From Lewinellaceae bacterium (GTDB lineage Bacteria > Bacteroidota > Bacteroidia > Chitinophagales > Saprospiraceae): a stretch of 64,000 bases of DNA. A program made the translations under genes and the position numbers. This document shows, in pieces, positions 8,429 to 17,266 of the stretch. Below the pieces are notes generated by a model that saw nothing but the letters and a program-made list of their open reading frames with translations, was not told where the DNA came from and did no database searches. Where the stretch lies: NCBI GenBank assembly GCA_016710765.1, contig JADJUJ010000001.1, positions 310,001 to 374,000 of the forward strand. The letters run 5' to 3'. Numbering within the stretch: the stretch's first letter is position 1; each line of letters opens with the position of its first letter.

Positions 8429-9019
8429 TTATTGGGGCAAATGCTGTTCCTGCCCATCAACAACCAATGTCCAGCCGTTGCTTTCTACCATAAACCGGAT
8501 CAGGTTGATCATCTTGCTGGCTTGTTGTTCTGCTGCCGGCAGGAGCAGCGGACCGGCTTTCTTTCGGATCAGTTCCTTCGCCTCACTGTTAATCCGGTTG
8601 TAATCCTCCGGAGAAAACGCGGTGAACAAGCCATTCGAAATGTTGTAATAATCGAGTTCATGATCAATGCTTAGAATTTGAGGCTGGGGCAATGAACTCA
8701 TGTACACTGTTTTCGTAGCCAGGTCGGTGTGTACATCCAGCTGGTCCAGATCATAACCAGCGGCTACCGTAGCCCGCACGCGCACCAGCACTTTTTTGTC
8801 CCAAAACATGGTAAAATAGCCTTCATATTCGCTGTGGCTGTAAATTTCAGAAAACTGACCTTCTACAGTGATCAGTTTACACACCTCGCGAATTTTTTCC
8901 AGCAAGATGGTGGACTCCTTTTTAGCATCATGCTGCGGGGTGAAATAGCGAAATCCCAGCCAGCCTCCAACTAAAAAAACAATCAAAAAGAGCGCAATTT
9001 GAACAATTCGTTTGGACAT
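8429..9019 (-). CDS. DUF4230 membrane-anchored protein
   Basis: A 196-residue protein with one N-terminal membrane segment (about residues 6-23: IALFLIVFLVGGWLGF) and an extracytoplasmic DUF4230 domain, recognisable from LITVEGQFSEIY, the WDKKVLVRVRATVAAGYDLDQ stretch read as two pieces, and YDLDQLDVHTD. The family is common in Bacteroidota and has no known function. The start at 9019 (MSKRIV) is preferred to a Met 7 residues upstream. Its promoter region is shared with the divergent capA-like gene. Confidence 0.85.
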   Translation of the reverse strand: MSKRIVQIALFLIVFLVGGWLGFRYFTPQHDAKKESTILLEKIREVCKLITVEGQFSEIYSHSEYEGYFTMFWDKKVLVRVRATVAAGYDLDQLDVHTDLATKTVYMSSLPQPQILSIDHELDYYNISNGLFTAFSPEDYNRINSEAKELIRKKAGPLLLPAAEQQASKMINLIRFMVESNGWTLVVDGQEQHLPQ

Positions 9020-9172
9020 ATCCCGTTTTTCAGACCTCAAAGTTGTGAAAAATCCCGGTTCTTTGGCTTAAAATTAGCGATGGGTTTATCCTGATTTTTT
9101 TTCTTAACTTTATTCTACAATTCAGTTCTTGCCATTACCCCACCCTCCATTGTTCCTGATCAAATTCAACAC

Positions 9173-10288
9173 ATGAAGCATTTCTTGTTTTTTTTAGGCC
9201 TCGCCATACTTTTTGCCCTTCCCAAACAGGCAACAGGCCAGTGGGATACCCTTCGCATCGTTTTTGCTGGTGATATCATGGGGCACAGTCCGCAAATCAA
9301 AAGCGCAGAGGTTGTGCCCGACAAACAATACGATTACAGCCCATGTTTCCGCTATGTCCGTCCCATTTTGGAAAAAGCAGACCTGGCCATTGGCAACCTG
9401 GAACTTACCCTGCCGGGGAAACCTCCCTATACAGGCTACCCCATGTTCCGAAGCCCAAATGCCATTGCTGTTGCCCTGAAAGAAGCAGGTTTTGATATCC
9501 TGGCCACCGCCAACAACCACTCCAACGACAGCCGTGGAACCGGCCTGACAGCAACCGTCCAAACGCTTCGGAACATGGGTTTTATCCAAACTGGCACCTT
9601 CAAAACGCAAAGCGAGCGCAACGCATTTTACCCCTTGATGATTTACAAAGACGGTTTTAAAATCGCACTGCTCAATTATACCTACGGCACCAATGGCGTC
9701 CCAACCGACGCCCCTACCATTGTCAACCTGATCGACAAAGCACAGATCCAAAAAGACCTCGCCGAGGCAGTGGCCCGCAAACCCGACTTCATTATCACTT
9801 TTATGCACTGGGGACTGGAATATCAACTGCAGGAGAATGCCGAACAACGCGATTTGGCTCAATTCGTACTCAGCAACGGGTCCGACATGGTTATTGGCTC
9901 CCACCCGCATGTTGTTCAGCCCATCAAATGGGAAACAGTGACGACTACCGATGGCAAAGAAAAAAAGGGCCTGGTGGTGTACTCCCTGGGCAACTACATC
10001 TCCAACCAACAAAAACCCGGAACCGATGGCGGCATTATGTTTCAGTTTGATATTGTAAAAAACAAGGGCGTGAGCAAGGCAACCCTGGGGAAATATGGGT
10101 TCATGCCGGTATATCGGTACGTACACAAGAACGCAAGCGGGCAGTCTACCTTTTACACCCTGCCCGTAGCCATGCTGGAAAAAAGCCCCGATCTGTTTCC
10201 CAATATCGCAGCGGCCTCCCGTACAGCGATGAAAAGCTATGCCGAAGGCGTACGCAAGCGACTCGCCGATTGTCCGGAATGGAAATAG
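9173..10288 (+). CDS. CapA-family metallophosphatase-like protein
   Basis: A 371-residue protein with signal peptide (1-22). It belongs to the PGA_cap/CapA calcineurin-like family: GDIMGH at about residue 33, GNLELTL, ATANNHSNDSRGTGL, FMHWGLEY, GSHPHVVQP and YSLGNYISNQ are the expected metal- and phosphate-site motifs in order. CapA of Bacillus takes part in poly-gamma-glutamate export, but most homologues stand alone without capB or capC, as here, so the role is open; a periplasmic phosphoesterase is the safest reading. A 390-residue antisense ORF over this gene is a shadow. Confidence 0.88.
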   Translation: MKHFLFFLGLAILFALPKQATGQWDTLRIVFAGDIMGHSPQIKSAEVVPDKQYDYSPCFRYVRPILEKADLAIGNLELTLPGKPPYTGYPMFRSPNAIAVALKEAGFDILATANNHSNDSRGTGLTATVQTLRNMGFIQTGTFKTQSERNAFYPLMIYKDGFKIALLNYTYGTNGVPTDAPTIVNLIDKAQIQKDLAEAVARKPDFIITFMHWGLEYQLQENAEQRDLAQFVLSNGSDMVIGSHPHVVQPIKWETVTTTDGKEKKGLVVYSLGNYISNQQKPGTDGGIMFQFDIVKNKGVSKATLGKYGFMPVYRYVHKNASGQSTFYTLPVAMLEKSPDLFPNIAAASRTAMKSYAEGVRKRLADCPEWK

Positions 10289-10299
10289 TGGGAATATCC

Positions 10300-10463
10300 T
10301 TAACAACGTGTCGGAAATAACTTTCCGGATTTGGGGTGCAGGTTTTGTGCGCTGACAAGACGTCAAAACAGGCGTGTAGTATTTTACATTACTGTTTTGG
10401 CAACGCAGTTAGCGTTCAAAAAATGCCGCCAAATTGGAAAGTTATTTCTGACACGTTGCTTAA
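10300..10463. repeat. Palindromic repeat element A (about 164 bp)
   Basis: Ends with TTAA on both sides. The outer arms (starting CAACGTGTCGGAAATAAC on the left, with its near-exact complement on the right, 10436-10459) pair over about 24 bases with one mismatch, then imperfectly for 20 more. Inside, CAAGACG starts about 57 bases from the left end and is followed by a hairpin (CAAAACA with TGTTTTG) and AACGCAG. It shares this inner layout with elements at 10460, 17775, 17959 and 55351. It abuts element B, sharing the TTAA at 10460-10463. Confidence 0.7.
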
Positions 10464-10625
10464 TACATTGTAAACTAAGTTTCGTTTGATTTTGGCTGAA
10501 TCTTTTGGCGCCATCCATCGTCTGTTTTCTCAGCAAGAGCGCTGCTATTCCTTCAAAAACAGACTTGACTGCCACCAAAATCCTCTACCCAAAATCTCAA
10601 CAAACTTAATTTACAGTGTACTTAA
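10460..10625. repeat. Palindromic repeat element B (about 166 bp), reverse core orientation
   Basis: TTAA at both ends. The left arm TTAATACATTGTAAACTAAG pairs with the right arm (10585-10625) with few mismatches over about 37 bases. Read on the minus strand, the core CAAGTCTGTTTTTGAA begins about 59 bases from the end and is followed by ATAGCAGCG, TGCTGAGAAAACAG and GACGATGG. The arms have no clear similarity to those of element A, although core and length agree. Confidence 0.7.
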
Positions 10626-10661
10626 CTACAAGAAGACCGCAACATGGATCGAACGCTCAGG

Positions 10662-11550
10662 TTAGTCCACTACCACCAGTTTGCCATCGGCGGAAACGGC
10701 CATGCGGCTGATATTCTTCACCCCATACATCCGGAGATCTGCCAGCTCTTTCCAGCCGTTGTAGACTGTTGAAAAATAAAACAACTTGGAGCCTTGTCCT
10801 GCCATAAAACTACCATCGGGCAGCACCACAAAATCCTCTGATCCGGAAGGCATGGTAGTAACAATTTCTGAAGATGCGCTGACCGGATCGTACAGCTTCA
10901 AAAACCATGTTTGCGCCGTTGCTTTTTGCACACAAAGCCAAACGCCCGTCCTTCAATCGCTGCAAACAACGGCCAGGATCAGCGGCAATCCGGGCGGGCC
11001 GCTGTCCATTCATCCTTGCCATTACCAGGGTATTCGGCGTTCCTACCAGGAAAAGGGCTGCCATCGAATCGGAAAGCCAGCAATGGTAACCAACATTGTT
11101 CATCTCTGGAAAAACAGCGCTTCCCTGATTTGATCGATCAAACGGAAATACCCAAAGCCGCTGCACACCTTCCCGCTCCACCCGAACGGCAGAAAACTGG
11201 CGCCCGTTGGGTTTGCGTTGTGGTGAATATTCTGCCATATAGGGTGTGGCGGTAACCTGGGTCAAAATCTGGGTATTCAACTGTAACCCATATAAATCTG
11301 TTTGGGTGGTATCACTGGGACGCTGTACGCTCAGATACAATTCAGCGTCATTGATAAAGTAGGGCTGGTTGTTATAGCCACCCATATTAAATGCGGAAAG
11401 AAAATGGGGGTCGGAAATGCTCCACACTTGCGTAGCAGAGCGGTTCATGGAGAACAGGAGCAGATTGTGGGGATCCAACTTTTGTGCTGATGCAGGTGGC
11501 TGGCAAAGGCCATACATAAGCAGGAATACAACAGAAAAGAAACGGGTCAT
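10662..11550 (-). pseudogene. Exported beta-propeller-like (TolB/WD-type) protein, one frame break
   Basis: Two frames together encode about 295 residues: 10810-11550 (signal peptide ending ASAQ, then repeated blades such as QVWSISDPHFLSAFNMG, PYMAEYSPQRKPNG) and 10662-10931 (DFVVLPDGSFMAGQG, MAVSADGKLVVVD). The switch falls at the run of five T at 10923-10927 (five A on the coding strand); with four bases there the protein reads LALCAKATAQTWFLKLYDP without interruption. It is the last gene after lpxC-fabZ, lpxA and the ABC ATPase on this strand. The propeller call rests on the repeat rhythm and is moderate; the biological role is unknown. The break is probably a sequence error. Confidence 0.65.
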
Positions 11551-11590
11551 AGCGTAGTATTTCGGCTAAAATAGGATATAAACCGTTTTT

Positions 11591-12213
11591 TCAGCGCTTT
11601 TTATAATCCATAATACTGATCTGTCGGGTGCAAATCTCCAAATCCGAGGGATCATTGGAGGCAATAACCAGTAAACGGCCGGCCGCAAAACGCTCCACCA
11701 ATTGTTTGTACCAGGCCGTAGCCTGCACATCCAAATTGGTAGTGGGCTCATCCAGCAGCAGTACCGGGGTGTCGGAACAAATGGCCAGGGCCAGTTTTAC
11801 CCTTTGTTTCATACCAGAGGAAAAAAACGAATTTCTTTATGTCTGGCGCCAGGCAGGTCGAGTAAGTTGTACAACACAGCAGCGGTCATGCCGGGCAGTA
11901 ATGGTTTCAAGCTGGTGTGAAACCGAATGGCTTCTTCCAGAGTAAACTCCTCGATCAGCTCGATGTAGGGGGCTGCGTAACTGATTAGCGGATACACCTG
12001 ATCAGCATCCAGCAGTGCATTGTTGCGCTGGAATTTTATTTTCCCCCGGCTCAACGACAGGTGACCACTCAATACCTTCAGCAGTGTGGATTTCCCCGAC
12101 CCATTGGGCCCCAATACAGCAATGCGCTCCCCAGCCTGCAATTCAACATCGAGCCCCCGGAATATCCAGTCGAGTCGAAATCGTTTGCCAGCATCATTCA
12201 GCGAAATTGTCAC
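11591..12213 (-). pseudogene. ABC transporter ATPase, one frame break in the signature region
   Basis: Two overlapping frames make one roughly 207-residue ABC ATPase. The first (11809-12213) has Walker A GPNGSGKST near residue 40; the second (11591-11812) has the signature-like SSGMKQRVKLALAI, Walker B VLLLDEPTTNLD and the switch-His region (here VIASNDPSD, with Asn instead of the usual His). They join at a run of seven A at 11821-11827; eight bases would read KEIRFFSSGMKQR in one frame. No permease gene is adjacent. It starts 11 bp after lpxA, so it is in the lpx operon, and could act with a membrane partner elsewhere. The break looks like a homopolymer error. Confidence 0.8.
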
Positions 12214-12224
12214 AATTCCTGGCG

Positions 12225-13052
12225 TTAATCTTCCATGATGGGTTCAGCAACCTTATTGGTGCCGCTAAGCGCCCGAAAGCCCTTCATTAATCCGCGTTCT
12301 GCGCCGCGCACAAACTGCACAATCTCGTCGCGGTAAGGGGTTTGTTCTACCTCATGTTCAATGATGTCGAGCGCCTTGCGGACGCTAAGCCCTCGTACAA
12401 ACAAAATGCGGTAAATATCTTCTATATGGTGAAGCGCCTGGCGATCGAAGCCGGCACGACGCAAGCCAACACGGTTGATGCCGGCATAGGAAAGCGGTTC
12501 GCGGGCAGCCATCACATACGGTGGGACATCTTTCCGCACCAGCGAGCCGCCACCGATCATAACCTGCTGGCCAATCCGAACAAACTGGTGTACGGCCACC
12601 ATGCCGCCAATTCGGGCGTATGGTGCTACTTCGATATGCCCGGCAAGGGTGGCATTGTTGGCCAGGATACAGTTGTTGGCCAGGATACAATCGTGGGCAA
12701 CATGCACATAAGCCATCAGCAGGCTGTTGTCGCCAACGGCCGTACGGCCAGCGGCCACCGTTCCGCGGTTAAGGGTGCAGCATTCGCGGATGATGACATT
12801 ATTACCGATCTCGACGGTTGTTTTTTCGCCTTTGTACTTGAGGTCCTGGGGTATTGCACTGATGACTGTTCCCGGGAAAATTTTGCAATTATCGCCAATA
12901 CGCGCACCGTTCATGATGGTTACGTTATTCCCGATCCAGCAGTTATCACCAATCACCACATCTTCTTCGATGACAGTAAATGGGCCAATATGGACGTTTT
13001 GGCCTATTTTAGCATTGGGGTCAATTACCCTCAGGCCGTTGTTGTAGCTCAT
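12225..13052 (-). CDS. lpxA: UDP-N-acetylglucosamine acyltransferase LpxA
   Basis: A 275-residue left-handed beta-helix acyltransferase. Hexapeptide repeats run through the first two thirds (IGQNVHIGPFTVIEEDVVIG, IGNNVTIMNGARIG), with the catalytic-type His in AYVHVAHDCILANN and the GGMVAVHQFVRIG stretch, followed by the helical C-terminal part. It adds the first hydroxyacyl chain to UDP-GlcNAc in lipid A synthesis, in the cytosol. It lies 79 bp after lpxC-fabZ, so substrate supply and the next step are co-expressed. Length is close to the normal 255-265 residues with a slightly longer tail. Confidence 0.96.
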   Translation of the reverse strand: MSYNNGLRVIDPNAKIGQNVHIGPFTVIEEDVVIGDNCWIGNNVTIMNGARIGDNCKIFPGTVISAIPQDLKYKGEKTTVEIGNNVIIRECCTLNRGTVAAGRTAVGDNSLLMAYVHVAHDCILANNCILANNATLAGHIEVAPYARIGGMVAVHQFVRIGQQVMIGGGSLVRKDVPPYVMAAREPLSYAGINRVGLRRAGFDRQALHHIEDIYRILFVRGLSVRKALDIIEHEVEQTPYRDEIVQFVRGAERGLMKGFRALSGTNKVAEPIMED

Positions 13053-13131
13053 GGCTCAAGAATGTGTTAGTCGTTTAGAGCACTGGTTCCAGCATTGAAG
13101 ACCAATGATCCGCCCTGTTGAAAAGTGCCTT

Positions 13132-14547
13132 TCAGCAGTTATCGGAGGAATCAGCTTCCTTCGTTCGCCGTACGATTTGAGCGGTCAGCTCACCTTCCGA
13201 TACAACTTTACTGCCGACATAAGCGGTTCCCTGCATATGAACGATGCCGCGACGAATTGGTTCCAACAATTCCATTTTAAGAATCAAGGTATCCCCCGGC
13301 ACTACTTTGGCTTTGAACCTGGTATTTTCTATTTTCAAAAAATAAGTATCCCAATTCCCTGCATCCGGCACATTGTGGAGGGCCAGTATACCCCCTGTTT
13401 GCGCCAGCGCTTCTATTTGTAACACACCAGGAAAAATGGGGTTGTTGGGAAAATGCCCCTGAAAGTAAAATTCATTGTTAGTGATGTTCTTTACACCAAC
13501 AACATGGTTTTCGCTGATCTCAATAACCTTATCCACCAGCAGAAACGGGAAACGATGCGGCAACAAGTTTTGCACCTTGTTTACATCATAAATCGGTTCT
13601 TTATCGGGGTCGTATTTAGGAACACCAGCGGTACGACGTTGCTCCACCATGTGCTTTTTCAAAATCTTGGCAAACTCCACGTTGGCGGTATGGCCAGGCT
13701 TGGTTGCTACGATTTTGCCCTTGATGGGACGCCCAATAAGCGACAAATCACCGATAACATCCAGTAATTTGTGCCGAGCCGGCTCGTTCTGAAAATGTAA
13801 TTTTATGGTGTTCAAAACACCTTCAGAATCTACTTTTACACTTGGCCGACCCATTTTCACCGCCAATGCATCCAACTCATCCTGCTCCAGCATACGGTCG
13901 GCAATAACAATGGCATTGTCAAAATCACCACCCTTGATCAAACCCATGTCCAGCAGTTTTTCCAGTTCATGGATAAAAACAAACGTGCGGCAAGGTGCAA
14001 TTTCTTTGACATAGCCATCCAGATCGTGCAAAGCCGCAAATTGAGGCCCGAGCACCTTTGAATTGAAATCGATCATTACCGTTGCTTCAAAATGATCTGA
14101 TGGCAAAGCCAGCAATTCGGTGCCAGTCACTTCATCCTTGTAAGAAATCGGTTCCGTAACAACGAAATATTCGCGTTCAGCATCCTGCTCTTCTAATCCG
14201 GCTTGCTGCAATACCGACACAAATGGCATCGAGGTACCATCCATAATGGGCATTTCCGGGCTGTCGATCTCGATCAGCACATTGTCCAGGTGCATACCGG
14301 TAAGCGCCGACAACACATGTTCAACTGTGGAAACTTGTGCATCACCACTTTTCAGGGTGGTACCCCTGTTGGTTGAAATCACAAGTTTAACATCCGCATG
14401 AATTATAGGCTGCTCCGGTAAATCAATGCGCTGAAACCGGTATCCATGGTTAACGGGTGCTGGTTTAAAGGTCAGCTGAACTGACTTTCCGGTATGCAGG
14501 TCCACGCCCTTTACGGACACAGCATTTCGAATCGTGGTTTGTTTCAT
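13132..14547 (-). CDS. lpxC: Bifunctional LpxC-FabZ: UDP-acyl-GlcNAc deacetylase / hydroxyacyl-ACP dehydratase
   Basis: A 471-residue fusion. The N-terminal ~300 residues are LpxC, a zinc deacetylase: HVLSALTGMHLDNV and IDSPEMPIMDGTSMPFV, later HKLLDVIGDLSLIG and GHTANVEF carry the metal and catalytic positions. The C-terminal ~150 residues are FabZ with LLPHRFPFLLVDKV and GHFPNNPIFPGVLQIEALAQ, including the catalytic His and Glu. The fusion is typical of Bacteroidota and couples lipid A and fatty acid synthesis. The start at 14547 (MKQTTIRNAVSVKG) is chosen because LpxC N-termini normally begin there; a Met 9 residues upstream is less likely. Transcribed with lpxA. Confidence 0.96.
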   Translation of the reverse strand: MKQTTIRNAVSVKGVDLHTGKSVQLTFKPAPVNHGYRFQRIDLPEQPIIHADVKLVISTNRGTTLKSGDAQVSTVEHVLSALTGMHLDNVLIEIDSPEMPIMDGTSMPFVSVLQQAGLEEQDAEREYFVVTEPISYKDEVTGTELLALPSDHFEATVMIDFNSKVLGPQFAALHDLDGYVKEIAPCRTFVFIHELEKLLDMGLIKGGDFDNAIVIADRMLEQDELDALAVKMGRPSVKVDSEGVLNTIKLHFQNEPARHKLLDVIGDLSLIGRPIKGKIVATKPGHTANVEFAKILKKHMVEQRRTAGVPKYDPDKEPIYDVNKVQNLLPHRFPFLLVDKVIEISENHVVGVKNITNNEFYFQGHFPNNPIFPGVLQIEALAQTGGILALHNVPDAGNWDTYFLKIENTRFKAKVVPGDTLILKMELLEPIRRGIVHMQGTAYVGSKVVSEGELTAQIVRRTKEADSSDNC

Positions 14548-14745
14548 ACTAGCAGAACAAAATTCAGTAGGCAAAGGTACGATTTAGGGTTTGATATAAG
14601 GTGTTTCTTCCGTAGATAAAGCGGGTACCTGCGTCGATTTTATTCACAATTTCGACGAGACAGGCAATAATAATTTGGTTTTCGTACTTTTTAAATGCCT
14701 TTTCCGGAAGAGTATTGGCCTCAAAAGCCAATAGGGCAAACCAAA

Positions 14746-15351
14746 TTATTCCTTGTAGGGAATTCGGGCCACAATGGAGCGGGCAAGCGTCAATTCGTCG
14801 GTGTACTCCAGATCGCCCCCAAACGACACCCCACGGGCAATGGTGCTGATGCGAACCCCCGAACCTTGCAACTTTTTGGAGAGGTAATAAACCGTGGTCT
14901 CGCCTTCAATTGTAGGGCTAATGGCCATAATAATTTCCTTCAGTTCTCCCTCCGATACGCGATCCGCCAAACTGTCCAGGTTGAGGTCGGCAGGGCCTAT
15001 ACCATCAATTGGGGAAATAATGCCCCCCAGAACGTGGTACAAGCCTCTGTATTGCCCCGTATCCTCTATAGCCATAAGGTCCCTGATGTTTTCAACAATA
15101 CATACAAGGCTACGATCGCGTTGGGGATCAGCACAAATCTGGCAGGTATCGGTATCTGCCAGATTGTGGCAAATGTTACAATCGCGTATGCCTTCCCGTA
15201 GGTCGCGCAGTGCTGTAGTAAATTGTTCCGTGTACGACTTGTCCTGCTTCAACATGTGCAACACCAGCCGAAAGGCGGTTTTGCGGCCTATACCCGGCAG
15301 GGAAGCGAAGGCTTCGACGGCTTTTTCGATTAGCTTGGAGGAAAATGTCAT
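14746..15351 (-). CDS. recR: Recombination mediator RecR
   Basis: A 201-residue RecR: N-terminal helix-hairpin-helix (FASLPGIGRKTAFRL), a C4 zinc motif (CNICHNLADTDTCQIC), then a Toprim domain (LVCIVENIRDLMAIEDTG, YHVLGGIISPIDGIGP) and the C-terminal Walker B-like part. With RecO and RecF it loads RecA at gaps during DNA repair. Start at 15351 (MTFSSKLIEKA) chosen to match the usual N-terminus; the Met 8 residues upstream is not conserved in position. Neither recO nor recF is in view. Confidence 0.95.
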   Translation of the reverse strand: MTFSSKLIEKAVEAFASLPGIGRKTAFRLVLHMLKQDKSYTEQFTTALRDLREGIRDCNICHNLADTDTCQICADPQRDRSLVCIVENIRDLMAIEDTGQYRGLYHVLGGIISPIDGIGPADLNLDSLADRVSEGELKEIIMAISPTIEGETTVYYLSKKLQGSGVRISTIARGVSFGGDLEYTDELTLARSIVARIPYKE

Positions 15352-15437
15352 GGTCAAACGGAAAAATTTCCACAAAAGTAACCCAAGTATGGGAATTCGC
15401 CATACCGAACCTTTGGGCTGACCTATACGCAGGGTTA

Positions 15438-15478
15438 TAAAAAGGCGGCGGCAGGCCTTTTCAGGTTACTGCCGCCGC
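15438..15478 (-). terminator. Rho-independent terminator after the usp gene
   Basis: Ten-base GC stem (GCGGCGGCAG with CTGCCGCCGC, loop of 14) followed on the minus strand by CTTTTTAT. It lies 49 bp past the stop of the universal stress protein gene. Confidence 0.88.
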
Positions 15479-15526
15479 ACGGAAAACTACCCTGTCATGT
15501 CTATCTTTTTGGCCGAAGGCCTTTTC

Positions 15527-16372
15527 TTATTTCACAGGAATGCACAATACCGGGATGTTGGAATGATTCACCGTATCTTCTGTAAGGCTTCCAAAGAGGA
15601 GGTGTGATAAGCCTTTGCGTTGATGAGTCGCCATTGCGATCATCCCAATTTTGTGTTCACCAGCAAATTGCAGGATGCTGGACTCCTCATTGAAGGTATT
15701 CCCACTGACGAAGGTGCTGATGTTTTTCAGCCAGGATTTGGCAGCAAAATCAATAGCCGCTTTTTCGATCTGGTCGTTGGTATCAAAGCCTGCCGGATTG
15801 TTCAGGTATAGCACTTTTACTTTGAAGGGAAACAACTCCTGCCATTTGGCCAGGGCATCAAAGGCTATGCTTTGGTCCGGCCGGAGGGTGGTTGCCATCA
15901 GCACTTCCTTTACATCAAACTCACCCGAGTTTTCAGGAACAGCCAAAATGGGACAACAGGAGGTGCGAATTACTTTTTCCGTATTGGAACCTACAAAAAA
16001 CTCTGTGGCGCCACTCGCACCCTTGGTTCCCATAACAATAAGATCAACCTTGTCCTCCTCCGCTATCCTTCGCAGGGTATTGTACAGAAACCCTTCTTCA
16101 ATCCGGGTCTCAATGGATATGTCCTTGAACGCCGGGTTTTCTACAACATCTCTTTTCAGGTTGAAGAGCTCATCGGCGGCCATTTCGTAATACTGGGCCA
16201 TGTCTGGCTGATCAAAAATAGCATATTCCGGCAACGGTGGCGCATAAGCCATTACCGTATTGGTATGCAGCAGCTCAATTTTTGCACCTGCTTTTTGGGC
16301 TATCGTCGCTGCAACATGCAACGCGTGCCGGGAATTATTCGAAAAATCGGTAGGAACTAATATCTTTTTCAT
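15527..16372 (-). CDS. Universal stress protein, tandem UspA domains
   Basis: A 281-residue protein with two UspA folds. The first half is complete: KKILVPTDFSNNSRHAL at the start, LIVMGTKGASGATEFFVGSNTEKVIR as the ATP-type loop read in pieces, and PILAVPE. The second half is more divergent and ends IGMIAMATHQRKGLSHLLFG and SNIPVLCIPVK. The start at 16372 (MKKILV) is the family start; a Met 10 residues upstream is less likely. Usp proteins bind nucleotides and respond to stress; a specific role cannot be read. A strong terminator follows. Confidence 0.93.
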   Translation of the reverse strand: MKKILVPTDFSNNSRHALHVAATIAQKAGAKIELLHTNTVMAYAPPLPEYAIFDQPDMAQYYEMAADELFNLKRDVVENPAFKDISIETRIEEGFLYNTLRRIAEEDKVDLIVMGTKGASGATEFFVGSNTEKVIRTSCCPILAVPENSGEFDVKEVLMATTLRPDQSIAFDALAKWQELFPFKVKVLYLNNPAGFDTNDQIEKAAIDFAAKSWLKNISTFVSGNTFNEESSILQFAGEHKIGMIAMATHQRKGLSHLLFGSLTEDTVNHSNIPVLCIPVK

Positions 16373-16444
16373 GGCAGCGGAAGTTTTGTTCTTGAGAAAC
16401 AATACAAAAATCCTTCCTTTCTACCCGAACATCAATGACTAGGG

Positions 16445-17233
16445 TCAGAAATCCAGTTGAGCATCATCATGTATTCCTGCGGCAGATCCAATAGGGTAAG
16501 GGTAGCGCACTGCGGTCAGGGCAAGGCCTTGTGCAGGCACAGAAAAGGGCATAGGAAGGGCGGATTGTTCTTCCAGCGCCTTTTTAATTTCTGCTACCGA
16601 CATTTTACCGAGTCCTGCATACACACAGGAGCCAACCACCAGCCGTACCATTCCGCGCAAAAAACGGTTGGCACTGATGTGAAATTCCAATAATTCGCCC
16701 CTGACTTCCCAGTGCGCCTTCAGCGACTGGCAGCGAAAGTGATCCAATCCGCTGTCGGATTTACAAAAGGGGGCGAAGTCCTCGTATTGCCCCAACAGTG
16801 TGGCGACCTTATGTACCGCATCCAGATCCAACTGCTTGCCTTGTGGATAATACCATGCTGTATCGGTAAGGAATGGATCTTTCACAAGGGTGATGGTGTA
16901 TACATAACTCCGTTCGACAGCATCAAAACGGGCATGAGCATCCGGCGGCACAGGAATGACGCGCTGCACGGCAATCCCACTGGGGAGCATACTGTTGATG
17001 GCTTCTAAAAACCGCTCCGGCAGGGCATGGCCTGCATCAAAATGCGCAATGTAGTATCGGGCATGTACACCAGTATCTGTTCTGCCACAACCTGTCACGC
17101 TAATGGGTTCTCGTAAAAGGGTAGCCAGGGCATCTTCCAATTTTTCCTGTACGGCAAGGGCATTCGGCTGGCGCTGCCAGCCGCTGAAGCCTGTTCCCAA
17201 GTAGGAAAGTTGAAGAAAATAGCGCATCATCAA
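16445..17233 (-). CDS. truA: tRNA pseudouridine(38-40) synthase TruA
   Basis: A 262-residue TruA. The catalytic motif GRTDTGVHA is at residues 50-58 with the nucleophile Asp53. The N-terminal YLGTGFSGWQRQPNALAVQ and the RFLRGMVRLVVGSCVYAGLG stretch (about 190-209) are conserved family segments. It isomerises uridines 38-40 in the tRNA anticodon arm. Three Met codons lie in a row at the start; the exact one is undecided. It is flanked on the same strand by the small tyrosine phosphatase gene (33 bp upstream) and the usp gene. Confidence 0.95.
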   Translation of the reverse strand: MMMRYFLQLSYLGTGFSGWQRQPNALAVQEKLEDALATLLREPISVTGCGRTDTGVHARYYIAHFDAGHALPERFLEAINSMLPSGIAVQRVIPVPPDAHARFDAVERSYVYTITLVKDPFLTDTAWYYPQGKQLDLDAVHKVATLLGQYEDFAPFCKSDSGLDHFRCQSLKAHWEVRGELLEFHISANRFLRGMVRLVVGSCVYAGLGKMSVAEIKKALEEQSALPMPFSVPAQGLALTAVRYPYPIGSAAGIHDDAQLDF

Positions 17234-17266
17234 GGTTTATTGCAGCATATTGATCGTGTCAGAAAG

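Noticed and set aside
9194..10366. 390-residue open frame on the minus strand opposite the capA-like gene
   Set aside because: The plus-strand protein has all CapA motifs; the antisense frame has no family features and is open because of the codon use of the real gene.
10300..10625. Integron attC sites or a cassette array
   Set aside because: attC sites conserve their ends and vary in the centre, the reverse of what is seen; no integrase gene is present and no cassette ORFs lie between the elements.
13067..13080. Fourteen-base match TTAGTCGTTTAGAG between the lpxA-lpxC gap and 55344
   Set aside because: Short, not part of an extended alignment; could be chance.
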